Shown one piece after another: positions 36,889 through 42,775 of a stretch of 42,775 nt of DNA. Positions within the stretch are counted from its first letter, which is position 1, and every line of letters begins with the position of its first letter. The position numbers and the translations under genes were made by a program. This stretch comes from Didymodactylos carnosus (taxonomy: Eukaryota; Rotifera; Eurotatoria; Philodinida; Philodinidae), in the NCBI GenBank assembly GCA_905250885.1, contig CAJNOQ010000707.1, forward strand, positions 1-42,775, given 5' to 3'. The notes below the pieces were generated by a model. That model was not told where the DNA came from, made no database searches, and was given only the letters and a program-made list of their open reading frames with translations.

Positions 36889-38019
36889 ATGACAGATGAT
36901 GCTAATGAAGACAACACCACCGTCCATAAAGGAAGATCTTCGATCGATTCAGTGTCAGAAGGAGATGATACGTCTAGTATAACAATAGAAAGGCCCATAA
37001 ATCGCAAATTATTACGTACACCAAAATGCGCACGATGTCGTAATCATGGTGTAGTCTCTTGCTTAAAGGTGAGAAATGTGAGACTAAATCTATTTTTAGA
37101 ACACGATCTATCGTTGTTGATTCCATTTAGGGTCATAAGAAATATTGCCGTTGGAGGGATTGTACATGTGCAAGTTGTCTACTTGTAGTCGAACGACAAC
37201 GAATTATGGCAGCTCAAGTGGCGTTAAGACGGTAGGTAGCTGTGCCAGTTTTTTTAACAGATAACATAGCAACAAAGACTTATTTACTATAGACAACAAG
37301 CAACGAATCACAGTAAGACAACGAACAGTAATACTAAATGTAAAGCATCGGCAATATTATTAGAACAAAAGCGTTTAGCTGTACAACGAAATCTCCGTCA
37401 ACTTCAGGAAAGTTCAATCACTCGTGATGTGATCAAAAGTGAGTATTGTTATTCTTTATTATATTCATATTAGACTAATGCTCTACTCTTAGATTTAAAA
37501 GCGAGATTGCCACATGGAAATGACAATAATCGATTTAGTCAACCTATATTAAATGATCGATTACGAAAACGACGTTGTTTTGCTGATAAAGAGTTAGAAG
37601 CACTTACAATAAAACCTCTTGAACATTATCCTCTAATTTACGGATCTTCTAATGTAACGCCGATAGGTACCACATACATCGACAGATTATTAATTCAAAA
37701 CTCAAAATTTCCAAATTTATTTTCACCAAACAGTGTATCCCTTGATAAAATTTCGTCTGATTTTCCGGTGATTAGTGCATTTCGAATGACAAAATCTCAA
37801 ACACCTACATTACATTTACTCGATAATATGATTGTTATAAACTCAAACTGTAAATTTGCTACACCATCATCACTACATGTTCATTCATTAACAACAACAA
37901 CAGCGGAAAATGTTGATGAAAACGAAAATGGACCAACAAACAATCAAAAGAAACTAACAGATTTTTCGGTATCAGCTATCATTGGCGGTAAAGAGGAAAA
38001 GAGTTGGCACATGATCTAA
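36889..38019 (+). CDS. Doublesex/mab-3-related (DM domain) transcription factor
   Basis: Exon model: 36889-37068, 37131-37231, 37293-37438, 37493-38019; 954 nt, 317 aa plus TAA; introns 62, 61 and 54 bases. The DM domain starts at about residue 43 ([12 protein letters not shown]). All eight ligands of the two intertwined zinc sites are present: Cys 47, 50, 58, 66, 71, 73 and His 53, 62, followed by the recognition tail [17 protein letters not shown]. The first intron splits the DM domain between CLK and GHKKYC. The rest (about 105-317) is Ser/Thr/Asn-rich and not recognised; no DMA (CUE-like) domain is apparent. DM proteins bind DNA through the minor groove and control sexual dimorphism, neural and other differentiation. 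The start is the first ATG after an acceptor. Subfamily not assigned. Confidence 0.93.
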
Positions 38020-38856
38020 GGCAGTTATGTTTTAACCCAGTTCATATTTTTATAAGTATCACCACTACTCTCTCTCTAGTCAGTTTTTAAATACGTTCAT
38101 TCATTAATTTATTGACGATATGCTTAATGTACTGTATTTAGAATTATTTTTTTGATCAGCTTCGTTGCAACTCACATACATTAAGTCCTTATTTTAACTT
38201 TCATTTGAATCAAATATTCATCGGACATCTTTTCATTCATACATCAAGTTTTGCTGTATATAATTGGGCTTTTGATTTTTTCTTTCGGAAGTTTATTTGA
38301 GAGATGAAGAATACGCGTTAAATATTCACAAAAGTATCAGTAATATTGCACCAGTATATCTGATATCGGCTCTAATTATAACTATATAGATTTTTTAGCT
38401 AGAGATAAATATTATTCTTTTTAACTCATGTGAAACTTAGCTTTTGAAAGGCTATAGGCAAGAGTATTTTATTTGGTCATTTATGCACAGTACTATGTGA
38501 TTGTCGATTTTCTCCTTTCTGAAGTAATCGTAATTGCCTTTTCCCCCTGTTGAAATTACATTTTCTAAACCAAGGAGCTAGGGAGCAAGGAACTTCGATT
38601 AATTACCTCTGATTTTTTTCCATCATCTAAAAAATTTGATTTTAACTGCAAAAATACCGAGCGTGGATGCATAGACCTTTTTTGTAATCTGATCTAAAAA
38701 TATGTAATACAATACACATTCATTTAGTGTCAGATGCCGAGATGTTAGATGAGTAAAACTTGTTAGAATTATTTTATCTGAAGCAACAAAATTGCAAACT
38801 TCTACAAAGAAAGTTAAAAATGGCAAAAAATGTTAGCTCATCCACATGATCTCTAC
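38020..38856. other. Convergent 3' flanks of DMRT and the membrane-protein gene
   Basis: DMRT (plus) and the next gene (minus) end towards each other here. TTTATT on the plus strand at 38292-38297 would be an AATAAA for the minus-strand gene, though more than 500 bases beyond its stop. The minus-strand open frame 38623-38826 shows no family signal. Nothing else recognised. Confidence 0.45.
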
Positions 38857-41554
38857 CTATTGCGTTGAAGCAGCTAATTTAATCGGTTCGAATAGGTCGG
38901 TGGCTGGATTCATTGTTGTGTAATAAGGTAAATCATCTATCCCCACTCCAAAAATACCAATTCTTCCATCTCGTAGACGAAATGTACCATTAAACGATAC
39001 AAGACCAACGTCTGCCTGTAGTAACAACCATGGAGTCCATGTATCTTGATGTGCACAATCACTATTACTACTAACATACACTTCGTTACTTGAATCGATT
39101 GCCAATACATGACAGCTAAGCAAACAGTATTAGAGAGACTAAACAAATAATCATGGATCTCTACTGTTAGATCTAGTTGGTTCACAAATAAACAGCGACA
39201 ACAAAAAAAATGCATTCATTACGTTTTATCTCTAACAACCACCGCACGAAAAGCGTAATCTAAGTTGCTCAGTCGATACTTTAATTTGCGATTCAATATT
39301 TCAGGGTAGGTATGGACAACGTATCAGTGGATATACTACTTTGTTCGGCTATTTGCAGCGGCTCCCGAGAGTTCTTCTGATATCTGACGCGTTTACTAGA
39401 AAGACTATAGTCTACTACCTTTGAGTTGCACTTAAATCTAACGGTGGTTCAGATGCAATGAATAACGGTCGTTGAATAAATATCGTTTCGCTTTGCATAC
39501 TTTTCCATTCTGTCCATTTTGAATTACTTTGTTCTATTCGATAAATTTGCTCCTCGTTGAATATTGCAAAACAGTACAATTTTATAAGTGCCACATGTCC
39601 AACCCAACCGCAAGATGGACCTGTTTTTAGATTATTGTCTAAATTAACATTCAATTGTACATCTTCGGTTACGGTTGTTCCTAAAGAAATAACAAGGATT
39701 ATTGATGATAAGACTAATTTACACAGCAAAACTACACCTCACCATTCATTACTACAACAGTCAAACGATGGTCAATATTCCGATAGAAACAATATGATGT
39801 TTTTGTTACAGCAACAAAGCAACTTCTGTCACCGTATGTCTCACCACCGCGCTCATGAACTCTAATTGTATCATTAACCTTCGGATCCATTGTGATAGAA
39901 ATTAGATTTGAATCACTTCCTTCCACATAGCACACGATGGTACCATCGGGCTGTGTCAAAACATTTGGTAAACCAATTACGGGCTCCGAAATATTGTTAA
40001 ATGTTCGAATTCCATCTATGCCAATTGTTGTGATTAGTAGCTGATTTGTATCAGATTGTATACCGAAACAATACCGTTTATTATTAGTTGAGGCACACTC
40101 TATTCTTTCGACCTCTTTGAATGTTGGTGAATCGACGAGAAAGTAATCAAACTTAATGTCATCCCCCTGAACTTGTCTAATATTAACGGCATGATAATCG
40201 CCTTCAAGGTCACTTACAAGACAAACAGTAATATAAGGCTCATCGGTGCAATCAACAAAAGCTTGAACTTTGAGTTCACCTATAAAAAGAAGCGCAACAT
40301 CGTACTGTATATTCACGTACTACACTAACTACTATAAAGAATCGTTATTCTCACCACAATTAGAAATTTTAGCCCAAAAATATGTTCCCATACAAGTGCA
40401 AATCCTTGATGTGGCTTCTGGTACTAGTTCACATGTTATACCTTGATCTAATCTGCATTCTCCGTCATACTTACAAGCTAGAATCGAGAACACACTAACG
40501 ATATATTTTCATCGCACTTATCCTAAATGATCAATATACCTACGTTCATTTTTCTCGTGTTTGGGCTCTATAAAGAAAAACAAAGTAAAAATATTGTAAA
40601 ATAAGAACAAACGAAAAATCTCACCACACTCTTGAGTATCCTCATTCCAAAAATATGTTGTTTCACAATAACAGTGCTTTTGCACTGGATCAAATTCTAA
40701 TTCACAAAAAAGATGCTTTGCTAACTGGCATTCTTCATGTTCGGTACAATTTTCCCCATAGAGTAAATCCTTTTGTAATGGTGTTTGAGTGGTTAATGGT
40801 GCACCCGTAGTTGCTGTAGTTGTAATTGTAGAAGCGATTGTAACCGAAACATTGGCAGTTGTGGTTGTAGAGGAAACAATTAAAGAAATGGTAGATATAT
40901 AATTTGACGAACTTATGGTTTGCGATGAATTTTCAGCGTCTGTGGATGTGATATGGGTGGTTGCATTTATCCATAAACAATCGTAAATCGGACACTGATC
41001 CACAATGGTGTACTCGATACTGCTCGCTAACAGCAACGACAGTAGCAGTATCGCTGTTACGATCGCAAGAGCTAGCAAAGACAGCGGTAAACAATACTTG
41101 CGATAAAATGAGTCCTTGGCAAAAAAAACAGTGATGCTATAAAAATTGCTTCCATATTAGTATCTCTCATAGTTACCTTCGTAGAATAAACCTCAAAAGC
41201 ATCTTCCTCAATTCCATTCAATGATTGTACATTGTCAAGATGCGGTTCTCCTTGCTGAATCAAGTAAACAGGAAACCTAAGCCTATTTTGAGCTGAATGG
41301 ACAATAACATGTAAATGTCGAAGATAGGAGATGCTAGAAAGTTACAAATAACATCGTTTCGACTTTTTCGTAAATATAAATGCTTACGTTCTTATTCTCA
41401 GCATTAATTAGATGATAATCAAGTGATAGAAAATTCCACAAAGCGTCTTCCCGACTGTCATGTACATTATTGTTTTGGAGCAATACAAAGACTAATGATA
41501 GTTTTATCAGACAAAAAAGTACGTTCACCTCGATAAAGTTATACAGCGGATCAT
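38857..41554 (-). CDS. Type II membrane protein: Ser/Thr stalk, two Cys-rich modules, propeller-like ectodomain
   Basis: Exons on the minus strand, in order: 41554-41529, 41333-41177, 41114-40625, 40567-40544, 40477-40355, 40279-39743, 39680-39419, 39115-38857; 1878 nt, 625 aa plus TAG. The first exon and its ATG (41554) are a candidate only: it is the arrangement that gives an ATG and keeps phase; everything from about 41280 on is firm. Residues 1-69 would be cytoplasmic; a hydrophobic segment at about 70-91 (LALAIVTAILLLSLLL) is a membrane anchor with no signal-peptide cleavage. About 95-170 is Ser/Thr-rich, probably O-glycosylated. Two Cys-rich modules of similar pattern follow (YGENCTEHEEC...ELEFD...CYC...YFWN and CKYDGECRLDQ...CTC...YFWA), joined by a 24-base exon. 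The remaining 350 residues have repeated short beta-strand-like blocks and W-T-x-W segments (WTEW, WTPW), suggesting a lectin-like propeller; the fold is inferred. Probably a surface adhesion or recognition protein. Confidence 0.75.
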
Positions 41555-42299
41555 TTGTTTTTGTTTAACAATAAAATTTGCATAAATTATAGAAAAGATA
41601 TTACATACACTATATTCGTAATATTCTCAGATTCGTTTTTATTTTTGAAATAATACAATGATATGACGATAATCAGTCAAGATTTTTTGTCTAAATGCAT
41701 ACATCAGATCTGCTATCATAGTAAAAATTACTATTTTTATACTAAATAAGAATAAATCCTCATACCATTCTCGACGTGCATGAATTAATTCGATGGATAA
41801 ATACGATATTCTCATCATGTTTCTCACTCAAATTCAGTTTTTTATTATATGCCCTCGTTCAAGAACACTACAATCATTACATCACTTTTCTGAGAATCTA
41901 TTTTCCGGTGACTCGAACAATTTTTCAATGCCTTTACAAAAGTAAAATTAGCATCTAAACTATTTAAAATCCGTCTTAAAACTCATATTAACCTATACAG
42001 TAGTATTCTTCTTCTTTCATATATTTGCCAGTCTTTTTTTATTATTTTGTTATTATCATATAAATCTTCTACTTATATTTGTTGTTTATCGTATACATTA
42101 TTTCTAATATAGCTTTTGTTTTATTTTATTTGTCATTATGTACAATTGTCTGAATGTGTGTTATGTGTTGTAATCACATGTTCTGTTTTTTTTAAATTGA
42201 AGCAACATAACTAAGTTTTTTAAACTTTTGTACATCCAAAATATAATTAGTATATGCAGAATGAATAGAAATAGAAATAGAATAGAGAATTAACTACTC
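41555..42299. other. Intergenic, nothing recognised
   Basis: Upstream side of the membrane-protein gene. Open frames at 41639-41958 on both strands overlap and carry no family signal. An (A/T)AGAAATAG run lies near 42264-42285. Confidence 0.4.
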
Positions 42300-42653
42300 A
42301 GATGAAACACGTCTTGTAAGACCTTGCAAGATCTGATGTTTTCTTGTGAAATCTTGTAATAAGGTCTTACGATATGATCATACAAGACCTTATTATAAGA
42401 TAATAAAAGATCTTATGGAATCTTGTAACTTCTTGTTATAAGATCCCCCAAGATCTGGTTATGAGAAGTGACAAGGTCTTGTAAGACCTTATGACAAGAA
42501 TTCATATGATCTTGTAAGATCTTACAAAATCTTGTACCAGACATTGTTGACTTTTATATATTTTTTTGTCACAAGACTATATAAGATCTTACAAGCTCAT
42601 ATGAATTCTTGTCATAAGATCTTACAAGATCTCATAAAATCGATGACTCATCT
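42300..42653. mobile_element. 354-base element saturated with AAGATCTTGT
   Basis: The ends are short inverted repeats (AGATGAAACACG at the left; the right end reverse-complemented reads AGATGAGTCATCG). The interior is almost entirely variants of the near-palindromic AAGATCTTGTAAGACC/TTATAAGATC in both orientations, around 20 copies. No coding capacity. The limits are approximate. Confidence 0.6.
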
Positions 42654-42775
42654 CTACCATATAAATTTTGCGACGTAATACAGTATATATATAACATCAT
42701 CCTCTTTGAAAAGCTTCAAACTCTTTTCTCTTTCGAACTTCACACGTCAGTTGAGCACAGATGAAGTGCAGGGTT

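Noticed and set aside
41334..41528. Minus-strand 64-codon frame as an exon of the membrane-protein gene
   Set aside because: It has no ATG and its end does not join the next exon in phase; the segment fits better as intron in the model used.
42300..42653. Possible CRISPR-like repeat array
   Set aside because: The repeats are degenerate, in both orientations and without regular spacers; the genome is eukaryotic.

Overview
The window looks like animal nuclear DNA, strongly AT-rich. Its multi-exon metazoan genes have very small GT-AG introns: in the 21-exon TBC1D31 gene all 20 introns are 53-105 bases, most 54-61. Together with an intronless, GC-richer BAHD-type acyltransferase of fungal/plant type and many short inverted-repeat elements, this best fits a bdelloid rotifer (Adineta/Rotaria-like). 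That assignment is inference; no taxonomic marker is present. Layout: 25-2140 (minus) is the wreck of an OTU/A20-like deubiquitinase gene with a 387-base inverted-repeat element inside it. 3060-4046 (plus) is a decayed tartrate-resistant (purple) acid phosphatase gene. 5788-10373 (plus) is an intact TBC1D31 gene (WD40, TBC, coiled coil; 1114 aa by my exon model). 10374-22226 is almost 12 kb with no convincing gene; it holds a suspect homopolymer/N assembly patch, a GGATCC-rich island and a nested foldback element. 22227-25558 (plus) is an NR4A nuclear receptor (618 aa) with one 918-base intron between its two zinc fingers. 26640-28340 (minus) carries scattered coding-like segments of an unrecognised decayed gene. 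28698-30056 (plus) is the BAHD acyltransferase, broken by one in-frame TGA. 31618-33551 holds two further inverted-repeat elements, one of them about 1.06 kb with coding-like cargo. 36889-38019 (plus) is a DMRT (DM-domain) gene of 317 aa. 38857-41554 (minus) is a 625-aa type II membrane protein with a Ser/Thr-rich stalk, two Cys-rich modules and a probable propeller-like ectodomain. 42300-42653 is another motif-saturated element. How it fits together: the intact genes serve different processes (centriolar satellite/cilium, nuclear receptor transcription, DM-domain transcription, cell surface) and show no operon logic. The most striking non-gene pattern is a set of elements with inverted ends whose interior is filled with degenerate copies, in both orientations, of one short motif private to that element: CTTAAGTC, GTACTTC, AAAATCGC/GGATTTTC, AAGATCTTGT, GGATCCTGA, TCCCTGGTGA or GGAGCCGG. 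The exon models for TBC1D31, NR4A, DMRT and the membrane protein each sum to a whole number of codons with consensus splice sites. No tRNA, rRNA or CRISPR array was seen.
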